From JANQPX01 sp039197065 (GTDB lineage: Bacteria > Pseudomonadota > Alphaproteobacteria > Geminicoccales > Geminicoccaceae): a stretch of 64,000 nucleotides of DNA. A model generated the notes under the pieces. The model made no database searches and had not been told where the DNA came from. It saw nothing but the letters and a program-made list of their open reading frames with translations. Made by a program: the position numbers and the translations under genes. Positions 17,909 through 26,453 of this stretch are shown in pieces (the first letter of the stretch is position 1; every line of letters begins with the position of its first letter). The stretch is taken from assembly GCA_039197065.1 (NCBI GenBank), contig JBCCUL010000016.1, positions 62,001 to 126,000 on the forward strand, given 5' to 3'.

Positions 17909-18784
17909 TCATCTGTCCATCCCTTCAAGGATGGCGCGCAGGCCTTCGCGGTAATTGGGGTGCTTCAGGTCGACGCCGAGTTCGTTTCGGATGCGGCCAT
18001 TGGCGACGCGGCGGTTATCAGCGTAGAAGCTGCGTGCGGCATCCGAGATGTCGGCTTCCTCGAACAGCACTTCCGGCGGCGGCTCGACGCCGAGCAATTC
18101 CGCGGCGTAGGCGATGACGTCTTGGGGGGGGGCGGGTTCGTCGTCGGCGACGTTGTAGATGGCGCCTGGGTTCGGCTTTGTGATCGACGCCTTCAGCACC
18201 TGTGCGATGTCCTCGACATGAATGCGGCCGAACATCTGACCGGGCTTTACGATACGGCGGGCGCGGCCGGATTTTACCGTCTCCAGAGCATTGCGGCGCG
18301 GCCCCGGCCCGTAGATGCCGGCGAGGCGGAAGATGTGCACGGGCAGGCCCGAGGCCAGCCAATGGCCCTCGGCGGCGACCCGGCGCTTGGTGCGCGGCAA
18401 AGACGGTGCCGGCGGCGTGGTCTCGTCGACCCAGCCGCCCCGATGATCGCCATAGACGCCTGTCGTGCCGAGATAGCCGCACCAGGTGATGGCATCACCT
18501 GCCAACAGATCTCTTAGATGACAATCCAAGACGGGATCGCCCTCTTGATCCGGTGCGATCGAGGTGACGACATGGGTGACGCCGTCCAGCGCCGCCGCCG
18601 GATCGGCAAGCGGCTGCTGGCGCGAGAACAGGTGAACGTCGATGCCTTCTGCTTCGAGGGGCGCGCGCTTCTCGTCGCTGCGGGTCGTGCCAGCGATGCT
18701 CCAGCCTTCCTTCATGAGGTCACGGGCAAGCGCGAGGGCGGAAAAGCCGAGGCCGAAACAGAACAGTCGGCTCATCCCGGTCAT
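17909..18784 (-). CDS. NAD(P)-binding epimerase-like protein (YeeZ-type extended SDR)
   Basis: 291 residues. It opens with a Rossmann turn 'RLFCFGLGFSALALARDLMKEG', atypical in having GLGFSA instead of GxxGxxG. 'YLGTTGVYGDHRGGWVDETTP' and 'FRLAGIYGPGP' are typical of the YeeZ/NAD-dependent epimerase group. The canonical YxxxK is not obvious, so the activity is uncertain. The ATG at 18784 overlaps the queG stop as ATGA, which fixes the start. A second ATG at 18775 is three codons later. Confidence 0.8.
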   Translation of the reverse strand: MTGMSRLFCFGLGFSALALARDLMKEGWSIAGTTRSDEKRAPLEAEGIDVHLFSRQQPLADPAAALDGVTHVVTSIAPDQEGDPVLDCHLRDLLAGDAITWCGYLGTTGVYGDHRGGWVDETTPPAPSLPRTKRRVAAEGHWLASGLPVHIFRLAGIYGPGPRRNALETVKSGRARRIVKPGQMFGRIHVEDIAQVLKASITKPNPGAIYNVADDEPAPPQDVIAYAAELLGVEPPPEVLFEEADISDAARSFYADNRRVANGRIRNELGVDLKHPNYREGLRAILEGMDR

Positions 18785-20001
18785 GACATGACCTGCTGAT
18801 ATTCGGCGAGGACGTCGGCATCTGTTTCGCACCCGCGTGCGTTACGCGTCCGGCCTTCGAATTCGTCACGCCCCACCTGCTGGCCTAGCGCCCAGACGGC
18901 CATGGCGCGCACCAGCGGCGACGGATCGTCCAGGAGCCCCTCCGCGGCCGAGGCAAGTTCAGCCCGGGGCGGCACGCCTCCGTTGCCAACCGCGATGAGG
19001 ACGTTCCTGACGAAACGGTCGCGGCCGATGCGCTTGATCGGCGAGCCGCTGAAGCGCTTGCGGAAAGCGGAGTCGTTCAAGGCGGCGAGTTCGGTAAGCG
19101 GCGGCGCGTTCAGATCGTCGCGTGCCTTGAGTTTACTCTCGCTCGCTGCTGCGGCGAATTTGTTCCAGGGACAGACGGCGAGGCAGTCGTCGCAGCCATA
19201 GATGCGGTTGCCCATGGGCTTTCGGAACTCGCTCGGGATATGCCCCTTATGCTCGATGGTCAGGTAGGAGATGCAGCGACGCGCATCAAGCTGATAGGGA
19301 GCCGGGAAGGCGTCCGTTGGGCAGATGTCGAGACAGGCGCGGCAAGAACCGCATCGGTCGATGGCAGGCGGGTCTGGTTCAATCACCAGTGTGGTGAAAA
19401 TTTCGCCGAGGAATAACCAGGAGCCGAACGCCTTTGATACGAGGTTGGTATGCTTGCCCTGCCAGCCGAGACCGGCCTGTTCGGCGATCGGTTTTTCCAG
19501 AACGGGGGCCGTGTCGACGAACACCTTGATCTCGCCGCCGCTCCTGCTCACCAGCCATTGGCCAAGCTGCTTCAGCTTGCCTTTGATCACGTCATGATAA
19601 TCTCGATGCCGCGCATAAACCGAGATGCCGCCGGCATCTGGGCGACTTAGGACCGCAAGTGGGTCGTCCATCGGGCCATAATTCATGCCGAGTACGATCA
19701 CGCTTTTGACGTCGGACCAAAGCGCCCCCGGACGTTTCCGCCGATCGAAGGTCGAGGCCAGCCAGTCCATATCGCCGTGGCGGCCGTGATCGACAAAGGC
19801 GCGATAACCGGCCTCGACCCGATCAGGCAGCTCCGGCTTCGCAAACCCCACCACATCGAAGCCAAGGCCTTCCGCGCGTTCACGGATAGCCGACCGCCAG
19901 TCCAAGGCCGAAGCCTGCGGACTTCCACCGAGACCACCCCGGCCGATCGAGGCAAGTAAAGCCTCGGGTCGCCGACCCGGCCTAGAAGTCGAGGTCGTCA
20001 T
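18781..20001 (-). CDS. queG: epoxyqueuosine reductase QueG
   Basis: 406 residues from the ATG at 20001 (MTTSTSRPG). It carries out the last step of queuosine synthesis, reducing epoxyqueuosine in tRNA with a cobalamin cofactor. Two 4Fe-4S motifs are visible: 'CGSCRACLDICPTDAFP' and 'CDDCLAVCPWN'. The catalytic region 'LVSKAFGSWLFLGEIFTTLVIE' and the C-terminal HEAT-like repeat 'DPSPLVRAMAVWALGQQ' complete the family layout. The first 40 residues look unconserved, so the true start may be further in. It overlaps the upstream GST gene by about 20 bases. Confidence 0.93.
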   Translation of the reverse strand: MTTSTSRPGRRPEALLASIGRGGLGGSPQASALDWRSAIRERAEGLGFDVVGFAKPELPDRVEAGYRAFVDHGRHGDMDWLASTFDRRKRPGALWSDVKSVIVLGMNYGPMDDPLAVLSRPDAGGISVYARHRDYHDVIKGKLKQLGQWLVSRSGGEIKVFVDTAPVLEKPIAEQAGLGWQGKHTNLVSKAFGSWLFLGEIFTTLVIEPDPPAIDRCGSCRACLDICPTDAFPAPYQLDARRCISYLTIEHKGHIPSEFRKPMGNRIYGCDDCLAVCPWNKFAAAASESKLKARDDLNAPPLTELAALNDSAFRKRFSGSPIKRIGRDRFVRNVLIAVGNGGVPPRAELASAAEGLLDDPSPLVRAMAVWALGQQVGRDEFEGRTRNARGCETDADVLAEYQQVMS

Positions 20002-20647
20002 AATGCGAGACGGGGCGGATGGAGGGGAGGCGGTCGGCGAGGAGGGGACGGAAGCTCGGGCGAGACTTGATCTTCGCATACCAGAGCTTGGCGCCCGGAT
20101 GTTTGTCCCAGGGAACGTCACCCATATAGTCGAGAACGGAGAGCTGGGACGCTGCGGTCAGGTCGGCGAAGGTCAGATTGTCGCCGCCGAGCCAGTGATT
20201 CTGATCGAAGAGGTAGCTGATGTAGTCGAGATGTTCGTGGATATTGGCGAGGCCGCGCCGGACGGCAGCGCTGTCGGGGGTGGCCTTGTCGCGCAGGCGC
20301 TTGATCAGCTTTTCGTGCCAGATGAGATCGGTGACATCGCGCACGAATTTCTTGTCGAACCAAGCGATCAGACGTCGTGTTTCGGCGCGTTGGCTGGCTT
20401 CCTTGCCAAGCAGCGAATGGCCACGCTGTGTCTCGTCGAGATATTCGACGATCACGCCGCTATCGACGATGATGCGTCCGCGGTCCTCCAGGATCGGGAC
20501 CTCCGCTGCGGGATTGCCTGACTTCAGGTCCTCACGGCAAAGCCAGGGCTCGATGGCCTCCGCCGTGACCTCAAGTTCCTTTTCCGCAAGGGCGAGGCGC
20601 ACCTTCCGCGAATAGGGACATAAGGGAAAGTGAAGTAATTTCAGCAT
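19982..20647 (-). CDS. glutathione S-transferase family protein
   Basis: 221 residues. The N-terminal thioredoxin-like domain begins 'LKLLHFPLCPYSRKVRLALAEK', with a Cys-Pro-Tyr-Ser active-site-like turn. It contains 'AAEVPILEDRGRIIVDSGVIVEYLDE', the cis-Pro and Glu/Ser glutathione-binding region. The C-terminal helical domain has 'WLGGDNLTFADLTAASQLSVLDYMGD', the N-capping box. Substrate unknown. It is first of a three-gene overlapping cluster with queG and the SDR gene, common in Alphaproteobacteria. Confidence 0.92.
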   Translation of the reverse strand: MLKLLHFPLCPYSRKVRLALAEKELEVTAEAIEPWLCREDLKSGNPAAEVPILEDRGRIIVDSGVIVEYLDETQRGHSLLGKEASQRAETRRLIAWFDKKFVRDVTDLIWHEKLIKRLRDKATPDSAAVRRGLANIHEHLDYISYLFDQNHWLGGDNLTFADLTAASQLSVLDYMGDVPWDKHPGAKLWYAKIKSRPSFRPLLADRLPSIRPVSHYDDLDF

Positions 20648-20844
20648 GTCGAATTTCTAGCAAAATCTGTGGGTTGGCCGCAAGTGCTAGATGGAGACTT
20701 AAGATTTTAACTTATAACGATAATTTCTAGTTTTTGTGTCTCCTTTTTGGTGCTGAAATCGTTGTGAGCGACATCGTGCGTTTGACAATCGATCGGGCTT
20801 TGCTCGACAAGTGATGGAGCCAGCATTGCGGAGGAGATATCACC

Positions 20845-21459
20845 ATGGCTTTTGGAAATCACCATCCCATGGTCAGCTTCACCCAGATGAAGGACGGGAC
20901 GGCTGAGGACTATGAACTGCTGGAGACGCTGGAGGCGGAATTCGCGGCTTGCACTGCTGACCGTGTGCTCGAGCACCTCATGCGTCTGGAGCAGTCCTTC
21001 GCCGGCTATCAGATCAGCCGCCTTGGCCATTCGCTGCAAACTGCGACCCGCGCCGAGCGGGATGGCGCCGACATCGACTGGATCGTAACCGCTCTCCTGC
21101 ACGATATCGGCGACGACCTCGCCCCATTCAATCATGACAGCATCGCGGCCGCGGTCATCAAGCCCTATGTGCGCGAAGAGTGCTCATGGGTCTGTCAGCA
21201 TCACGGCATCTTCCAGATGGTCTACTACGCGCATTTCCAAGGGGCGGACCCGGAGATGCGCAAGCGCTATCTGGATCATCCATTTTACCAGTCCGCCGTC
21301 GATTTCTGTGAACGCTGGGATCAGGCGTCGTTCGATCCTGCCTATGATACGTCGTCGCTCGATCATTTCGAACCGATGGTGCGCGAAGTCTTTTCCCGCG
21401 ATCCTTGGGACGGCGCCCATCTTCGTCTTGGCGAGAAGGTGCCGCTCTTCAGGACATGA
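20845..21459 (+). CDS. HD-domain protein with a mixed-valence diiron oxygenase-like ligand set
   Basis: 204 residues. Candidate metal ligands are His62 ('LGHSLQTATRA'), His86-Asp87 ('LLHDIGDD'), His97 ('FNHDSI'), His119 or His120 ('CQHHGIF') and Asp159 ('CERWDQ'). That four-His, two-Asp set, with Tyr55 near, matches the pattern of HD-domain mixed-valence diiron oxygenases (PhnZ, TmpB, myo-inositol oxygenase) better than that of simple HD phosphohydrolases. By knowledge of PhnZ-like enzymes it could cleave a C–P or C–C bond of a small organophosphonate or polyol. No phosphonate genes are adjacent, so the substrate is open. Confidence 0.72.
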   Translation: MAFGNHHPMVSFTQMKDGTAEDYELLETLEAEFAACTADRVLEHLMRLEQSFAGYQISRLGHSLQTATRAERDGADIDWIVTALLHDIGDDLAPFNHDSIAAAVIKPYVREECSWVCQHHGIFQMVYYAHFQGADPEMRKRYLDHPFYQSAVDFCERWDQASFDPAYDTSSLDHFEPMVREVFSRDPWDGAHLRLGEKVPLFRT

Positions 21460-21466
21460 ACTGACG

Positions 21467-21490
21467 AGGAGGCCGTTCGGCCTCTTCTAC
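21467..21490 (+). terminator. probable terminator after the HD-domain gene
   Basis: A perfect GAGGCC-GTTC-GGCCTC hairpin (21469–21484) begins ten bases after the stop codon and is followed by TTCTACAA. The stem is strong; the T-run is weak. Confidence 0.5.
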
Positions 21491-21669
21491 AATCGCGCCA
21501 TGGCAAAACTGACTGCCGGATGAACGGTCGGTTCATCCTCAGTTCGACACCGGCAATCTATCCGTTTGTTCGACCGTTCGGCCATGCCTTCTCATCGTCT
21601 CCGCGCGTGTTCGAGACAGGCTGCCTGATCGACTTTCGTCATCGAACGCCCGGGGAGGAGAAAGCCGAG

Positions 21670-22026
21670 ATGTCCGATTTCCATGTCTTCTACTGTCGTC
21701 ATCGCACCGGAGAGGAAATCGCTTCACATGCGCCGGCGCCCATGGAGACGGACCGGATCGTTGCGCTTGCGGGCGCCGTGCTGGAGGAAAACGGGGATTT
21801 CTTCGGTCTCGTCGACGATGATGACAGCGTTCTGCAGTTCATCTATCTCGCACGCGACGAGGACGATGCTCGGCCGATCCGCATGGAGATACCGGATTTG
21901 TACAAGCGGGACGATCTGATCCGGCACATCTCGAATGTCGAGCTGCTCGAGCTTTTGCGAAACCTGCCGGAGAGGCTCACCACCGACGTGATCACGAAGA
22001 TGGATGCGCGCGCCCTAAGGCCTTGA
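21670..22026 (+). CDS. conserved-looking hypothetical protein, acidic
   Basis: I do not recognise this 118-residue protein. It is acidic, with an Asp/Glu-rich middle ('LVDDDDSVLQFIYLARDEDDARPIRMEIPD') that alternates like β-strands, and a helical C-terminus ('NVELLELLRNLPERL'). There is no signal peptide or membrane segment. The ATG at 21670 follows GGGGAGGAGA, a strong ribosome-binding site. The longer open frame from 21520 is not supported. Coding bias matches the neighbours. Confidence 0.65.
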   Translation: MSDFHVFYCRHRTGEEIASHAPAPMETDRIVALAGAVLEENGDFFGLVDDDDSVLQFIYLARDEDDARPIRMEIPDLYKRDDLIRHISNVELLELLRNLPERLTTDVITKMDARALRP

Positions 22027-22116
22027 TCTCGGGGATGACCTTGACCACATGCAGCGCTCAGCGCAACACGGGACGCGCCGGCCGGCGGCGTCGTTGCCGA
22101 GGTCTGATCGCGAGGA

Positions 22117-22671
22117 ATGATGAAGGAAAGCTGGCACGGCACGACGATTTTGTCGGTGCGCCGGGGCAATCAGGTGGTGATTGCCGGCGACGGACAGGTG
22201 AGCCTGCAGAACATGGTGCTGAAGCCGAGTGCGACGAAGGTGCGCCGCGTTGGCAAAGGCGACATCATCGCAGGCTTCGCCGGCAGCACGGCCGACGCCT
22301 TCACCTTGCTGGAGCGTCTGGAAACCAAGCTCGAGCGGCATCCGGGGCAGCTGATGCGCGCGGCGGTCGAGCTCGCCAAGGACTGGCGAACCGATCGCTA
22401 TCTTCGCCGGCTCGAAGCCATGATGGCTGTGGTCAATGCTGAGGTCTCGCTGCTGCTGACCGGGAATGGCGATGTGCTCGAGCCCGACGATGGCTTGATC
22501 GGCATCGGTTCGGGTGGTGCCTATGCCCTTGCGGCAGCGCGAGCACTCTCCACGGTCGATGAACTTTCTGCAGAAGAGATCGCAAAGAGATCCATGGCGA
22601 TTGCCGCCGACATCTGTGTCTTCACCAATACGCATCTGACCCTCGAGGTCATCGATCTTTCGAAAGACTGA
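22117..22671 (+). CDS. hslV: ATP-dependent protease subunit HslV
   Basis: 184 residues. The proteasome-like catalytic peptidase of the HslUV complex. The catalytic N-terminal threonine lies in 'WHGTTILSVRRGNQVVIAGDG'; eight residues must be removed to expose it, which is usual in this class. 'GFAGSTADAFTLLERLE' and 'GIGSGGAYALAAARAL' are family signatures. It assembles as two hexameric rings and degrades proteins fed by HslU. The hslU gene follows after nine bases, so the two form an operon. ATG codons at 22117 and 22120 are both possible starts. Confidence 0.97.
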   Translation: MMKESWHGTTILSVRRGNQVVIAGDGQVSLQNMVLKPSATKVRRVGKGDIIAGFAGSTADAFTLLERLETKLERHPGQLMRAAVELAKDWRTDRYLRRLEAMMAVVNAEVSLLLTGNGDVLEPDDGLIGIGSGGAYALAAARALSTVDELSAEEIAKRSMAIAADICVFTNTHLTLEVIDLSKD

Positions 22672-22680
22672 CACCCCGTC

Positions 22681-23991
22681 ATGACCGCACTCACCCCGCG
22701 CGAAATCGTCTCCGAGCTCGACCGCTACATCATCGGACAGAAGGACGCCAAACGGGCCGTCGCCATCGCCCTTCGTAATCGCTGGCGCCGCCAGCAGTTG
22801 GACGAGGCGCTGCGCGAGGAGGTGCAGCCTAAGAATATTCTGACGATCGGTCCGACCGGCTGCGGCAAGACCGAGATCGCGCGCCGCCTCGCCAAGCTTG
22901 CGCAGGCGCCCTTTATCAAGGTCGAGGCCACCAAGTTCACCGAAGTCGGCTATGTAGGCCGAGACGTGGAATCGATCATTCGCGACCTCGTCGAAGTCGC
23001 CTTGACCATGACCCGCGAGCGCCTGGCAAGAGAGGTTACCGCGCAGGCGGAACTGAATGCCGAGGATCGCGTGATCGATGCCCTGGTCGGCAGCAATGCC
23101 GGTCAGGAGACGCGGGAGAAGTTTCGCCGCATGCTGCGCGAAGGCTCGCTTGCCGAAAAAGAGGTCGAGATCGAAATTCTCGAACGCGGTGGCGGATCGA
23201 TGCCGACCATCGACATTCCCGGCATGCCTGGCGCCCAGATGGGCATGCTCAATCTCAGCGACATGTTCGGCAAGGCCTTCGGTCAGCAGACCAAAAAGAA
23301 GAAGATGAAGATCTCGGACAGCTACGAGATCTTGCTCGAAGAGGAGTCCGACAAGCTGCTTGACCAGGAGCAGGTCAAGCGCGAGGCCGTCCAGTCTGTC
23401 GAGCAGGACGGCATCGTCTTCCTCGACGAGATCGACAAGATCAGCGTGCGTGAGGATCGCGGCGGCGCCGATGTTTCCCGCGAAGGCGTGCAGCGCGATC
23501 TCCTGCCGCTGATCGAAGGCACGTCGGTCACCACCAAACATGGCGCCGTGCGTACCGAGCATATCCTCTTCATCGCTTCAGGCGCCTTCCATCAGAGCAA
23601 ACCCGCCGACCTTCTGCCGGAGTTGCAGGGCAGGCTGCCGATCCGAGTGGAGCTCAATCCGCTCACGCAGGAGGATCTGGCGAGAATTCTGGTGGAGCCA
23701 GAGGCCAGCCTGATCAAGCAATACACCGCACTGCTCGCGACTGAAGGCGTCACCATCGATTTTACTGATGATGGGATCGGTGAAATCGCGCGTCTCGCCG
23801 GCGAGATCAACGAGAAGGTCGAGAACATCGGTGCCAGGCGTCTGCACACCGTGATGGAGCGCCTGGTCGAGGATATCAGCTTCGAGGCGACCGATCGCGA
23901 AGGCGATACCCTCACCATCGACCCCGCCTATGTGCGCGACAAGGTTGGTCACCTGGTCGAAGGTGCTGATCTTTCGAAGTTTATCCTCTGA
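22681..23991 (+). CDS. hslU: ATP-dependent protease ATPase subunit HslU
   Basis: 436 residues, a Clp/Hsp100 AAA+ unfoldase. Walker A is 'GPTGCGKTE' at residues 57–65. Walker B is 'GIVFLDEIDKI'. The substrate-gripping pore loop lies in 'TEVGYVGRDVESIIRDL'. The intermediate domain spans roughly residues 110–240. The extreme C-terminus 'SKFIL' is the tail that inserts into HslV to activate it. It forms an operon with hslV. Confidence 0.98.
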   Translation: MTALTPREIVSELDRYIIGQKDAKRAVAIALRNRWRRQQLDEALREEVQPKNILTIGPTGCGKTEIARRLAKLAQAPFIKVEATKFTEVGYVGRDVESIIRDLVEVALTMTRERLAREVTAQAELNAEDRVIDALVGSNAGQETREKFRRMLREGSLAEKEVEIEILERGGGSMPTIDIPGMPGAQMGMLNLSDMFGKAFGQQTKKKKMKISDSYEILLEEESDKLLDQEQVKREAVQSVEQDGIVFLDEIDKISVREDRGGADVSREGVQRDLLPLIEGTSVTTKHGAVRTEHILFIASGAFHQSKPADLLPELQGRLPIRVELNPLTQEDLARILVEPEASLIKQYTALLATEGVTIDFTDDGIGEIARLAGEINEKVENIGARRLHTVMERLVEDISFEATDREGDTLTIDPAYVRDKVGHLVEGADLSKFIL

Positions 23992-24111
23992 CAAGGCGAT
24001 CGCGGCGCAGCCATTGTCCGATGCCGTCAGCGGCGATAGGATCGCGGATCAATTTATCAGGGAAGGACAGGGCCGGCCGCGTCGGGAACGCATCCAGCCT
24101 TGATGTAGACT

Positions 24112-24837
24112 ATGGCGCTCGGAAACCATCGACTTCGCATCCATTGCGGCCATCACCGATGCGGTACGGTCTGGTTTCATCGCATTCTCAAGCTGATCAG
24201 CGAGCGGCTGGAGCTCAGTTATCATCGCGGCAATCAAGCCGGATTGCCGTCGAATGCCGATCTTTTCTTTGAAGATCACAGCCGGATCGAAAAGGCAGCC
24301 TTGCCGCCTTTTCTCGGTTCGCATATTCGGCGTGATCCGCGCGACCTGATCATTTCCGCCTACCACTATCATCTCTGGTCGAAGGAGCCCTGGCTGCATC
24401 AGCCGCGCGAGAAGCTGGGTGGACGCAGCTATCAGGAGCACATGCGCACCCTGGATCCGGATGATGGGATCATCTTCGAGATGGAGCGATCGTCGCACCA
24501 CAATATCTCGATGATGCTCGATTGGGACTACCGGGACGACCGCTTCATCGAAATCGCCTATGAGGACCTGATTGCCGACGAAGAAGGCGTTTTCGACCGG
24601 CTGTTCAGGCACTATCAGTTCGAAGGCAAGGATCACAAGACAGCGGTCGAAACGGCTCTTTGCCAGTCATTCAAGAATGTCACCAAGCGTTCGATCGGTG
24701 ACGTCAAAGAAGGCGTGCATATGCGAAGCGGGGCCGCCGGCCAATGGCAGGACGTCTTCACGCCTCGCCACATCGCTAAGTTCAAGGAACTTTTCGGCGA
24801 AGAGTTCGGCGATCTCGGCTATTCCTGGGTGGTGTGA
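24112..24837 (+). CDS. sulfotransferase family protein
   Basis: 241 residues. 'CGHHRCGTVWFHRIL' corresponds to the 5'-phosphosulfate loop of PAPS-dependent sulfotransferases, and 'HIRRDPRDLIISAYHYHLW' to the 3'-phosphate-binding motif (R-D-P-R-D and a downstream Ser). 'RFIEIAYEDLIADEEGVFDRLFRHY' is also typical. It would move sulfate from PAPS to a sugar or lipid acceptor, unknown here. The start ATG has no strong ribosome-binding site. The gene ends in a seven-base-pair hairpin spanning its stop codon. Confidence 0.85.
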   Translation: MALGNHRLRIHCGHHRCGTVWFHRILKLISERLELSYHRGNQAGLPSNADLFFEDHSRIEKAALPPFLGSHIRRDPRDLIISAYHYHLWSKEPWLHQPREKLGGRSYQEHMRTLDPDDGIIFEMERSSHHNISMMLDWDYRDDRFIEIAYEDLIADEEGVFDRLFRHYQFEGKDHKTAVETALCQSFKNVTKRSIGDVKEGVHMRSGAAGQWQDVFTPRHIAKFKELFGEEFGDLGYSWVV

Positions 24838-24843
24838 CCACCC
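24827..24843 (+). repeat. gene-end hairpin related to the Ala-stop motif
   Basis: GGGTGGT-GTG-ACCACCC, a seven-base-pair stem with the TGA stop codon overlapping loop and arm. It is similar to, but not the same as, the GTGGT-GCG-ACCAC hairpin at three other gene ends; here the stop lies inside the hairpin. Confidence 0.4.
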
Positions 24844-25049
24844 CATCACTTTGCGACTGCCGTCGACGAACGAGCCTATGGTGAGACGGTTTGCCGGCTG
24901 TCCTTAGCTGATCCCGTCAGCACGACATCTTTTATCTAAGCTCGAAGCGTTGGAACCAAACCTGCGGCCTTGCCAACAGAGGAACGCATACCCTCTAAAT
25001 TTGAGTTCGTTCTTCGAAGGCAGAAAAGACCAATGAGTTGGCCAAGCCA

Positions 25050-26264
25050 CTAGGCCATGGCTTTTTCGAGATTGGTGGCGACGGCTTCGAGGAAGCCTTC
25101 GGTGCTGAGCCATGCCTGGTCAGGGCCGATCAAGAGCGCCAGATCCTTGGTCATCTGACCGCCTTCAACCGTGGCGACACAAGTGTCTTCCACCAGTTTG
25201 GCGAAGTTGCCGACCTCCGGTGTGCCATCGATCTTGGCGCGGTAGGTGAGGCCGCGAGTCCAGGCGAAAATCGAGGCGATCGAATTGGTAGAGGTTTCCT
25301 GACCCTGCTGGTGCTGGCGGTAATGACGGGTGACCGTGCCGTGCGCGGCCTCGGCCTCGACGGTCTTGCCGTCAGGGGTCATCAGCACCGAGGTCATAAG
25401 GCCAAGCGAACCGAAGCCCTGGGCGACCGTGTCGCTTTGCACGTCGCCGTCATAATTCTTGCAAGCCCAAACGAAACCACCACTCCATTTCATGGCGGCC
25501 GCGACCATGTCGTCGATCAAGCGATGCTCGTAGTCGATCTTCTTTTCGGCGAACTTGTCCTTGAATTCCTCGTCGAACACCTCTTGGAAGAGATCCTTGA
25601 AGCGGCCGTCATAGGCTTTGAGGATGGTGTTCTTGGTGGAGAGATAGACGGAATAGCCGCGCATCAGGCCATAATTGAGTGACGCGCGTGCAAAATCCCG
25701 GATCGAATCATCCCGGTTGTACATGCTGAGCGCTACGCCGGATGACGGAAATTTATAGACTTCCAGTTCCTGCGGCGCTGATCCGTCTTCCGCCGTGAAG
25801 GTCATGGTGAGCGTACCAGGACCGGGGACCTTAATGTCGGTCGCGCGGTACTGATCGCCGAAGGCGTGGCGGCCGATCACGATGGGCTCGGTCCAGCCCG
25901 GCACCAGACGCGGCACGTTCTGGCAGATGATGGGCTCGCGAAACACCGTGCCGCCCAGGATGTTGCGAATAGTGCCGTTGGGCGAGCGCCACATCTTCTT
26001 GAGGCCGAACTCTTCCACCCTGGCTTCGTCGGGCGTGATCGTCGCGCATTTGACGCCGACATTGTTCGCCTTGATCGCCTCGGCGGCATCGATCGTGATC
26101 TGGTCGTCGGTCTCGTCGCGTTTTTGAACGGAGAGGTCGAAATACAGCGTTTCGAGATCGAGATAAGGAAAAATCAACCGATCCTTGATCATCTGCCAGA
26201 TGATCCGGGTCATCTCGTCCCCGTCCAACTCCACGATCGGTTTCGCAACCTTGATCTTCGTCAT
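25050..26264 (-). CDS. icd: isocitrate dehydrogenase, NADP-dependent
   Basis: 404 residues of the homodimeric, eukaryote-like type II isocitrate dehydrogenase. It converts isocitrate to 2-oxoglutarate with NADPH production in the TCA cycle. Visible motifs: 'PIVELDGDEMTRIIW' at the N-terminus, 'SPNGTIRNILGGTVFREPI' for substrate binding, 'YENYDGDVQSD'-like metal region ('CKNYDGDVQSDTVAQGFGSLG'), and the NADP-binding 'AAHGTVTRHYRQHQ'. Isolated, transcribed leftward, with flanking noncoding DNA on both sides. Confidence 0.97.
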   Translation of the reverse strand: MTKIKVAKPIVELDGDEMTRIIWQMIKDRLIFPYLDLETLYFDLSVQKRDETDDQITIDAAEAIKANNVGVKCATITPDEARVEEFGLKKMWRSPNGTIRNILGGTVFREPIICQNVPRLVPGWTEPIVIGRHAFGDQYRATDIKVPGPGTLTMTFTAEDGSAPQELEVYKFPSSGVALSMYNRDDSIRDFARASLNYGLMRGYSVYLSTKNTILKAYDGRFKDLFQEVFDEEFKDKFAEKKIDYEHRLIDDMVAAAMKWSGGFVWACKNYDGDVQSDTVAQGFGSLGLMTSVLMTPDGKTVEAEAAHGTVTRHYRQHQQGQETSTNSIASIFAWTRGLTYRAKIDGTPEVGNFAKLVEDTCVATVEGGQMTKDLALLIGPDQAWLSTEGFLEAVATNLEKAMA

Positions 26265-26397
26265 CTCTTCATCCTTGCACCATAGGTCTTTCAGGCTTTT
26301 TAGCCAACTGCCGCTCGGTTGACCACCTGCGCCGATGCCGCATGGTCAATCCGCCCGGGTAAGATTGCGGTCCGAGAAAAAAGTTAGTTGCACGAAG

Positions 26398-26405
26398 TTA
26401 ACCAA
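26398..26405 (+). promoter_or_regulatory. TTAACCAA element upstream of the lipoprotein gene
   Basis: TTAACCAA, 49 bases before the ATG at 26454, sits in an AT-rich run that also has TATTATAAATATAAA. The same element lies upstream of the OmpA-like gene (38004–38011, minus), and TTGACCAA upstream of the coiled-coil gene (29249–29256, minus). It resembles the 8-base TTAACCAT half-site described for CtrA, but differs at the last base. Confidence 0.3.
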
Positions 26406-26453
26406 AAGTTGATATTATAAATATAAATTCACCTTATGGGGAATTGGTTTGCC

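Noticed and set aside
20698..20716. TTAAGATTTTAAC considered as a CtrA site
   Set aside because: The gap between half-sites is four bases, not seven.
22117..22143. HslV N-terminal extension before the catalytic Thr
   Set aside because: The W-H-G-T-T form with a few residues to be removed is common in Alphaproteobacteria, so it is not unusual.
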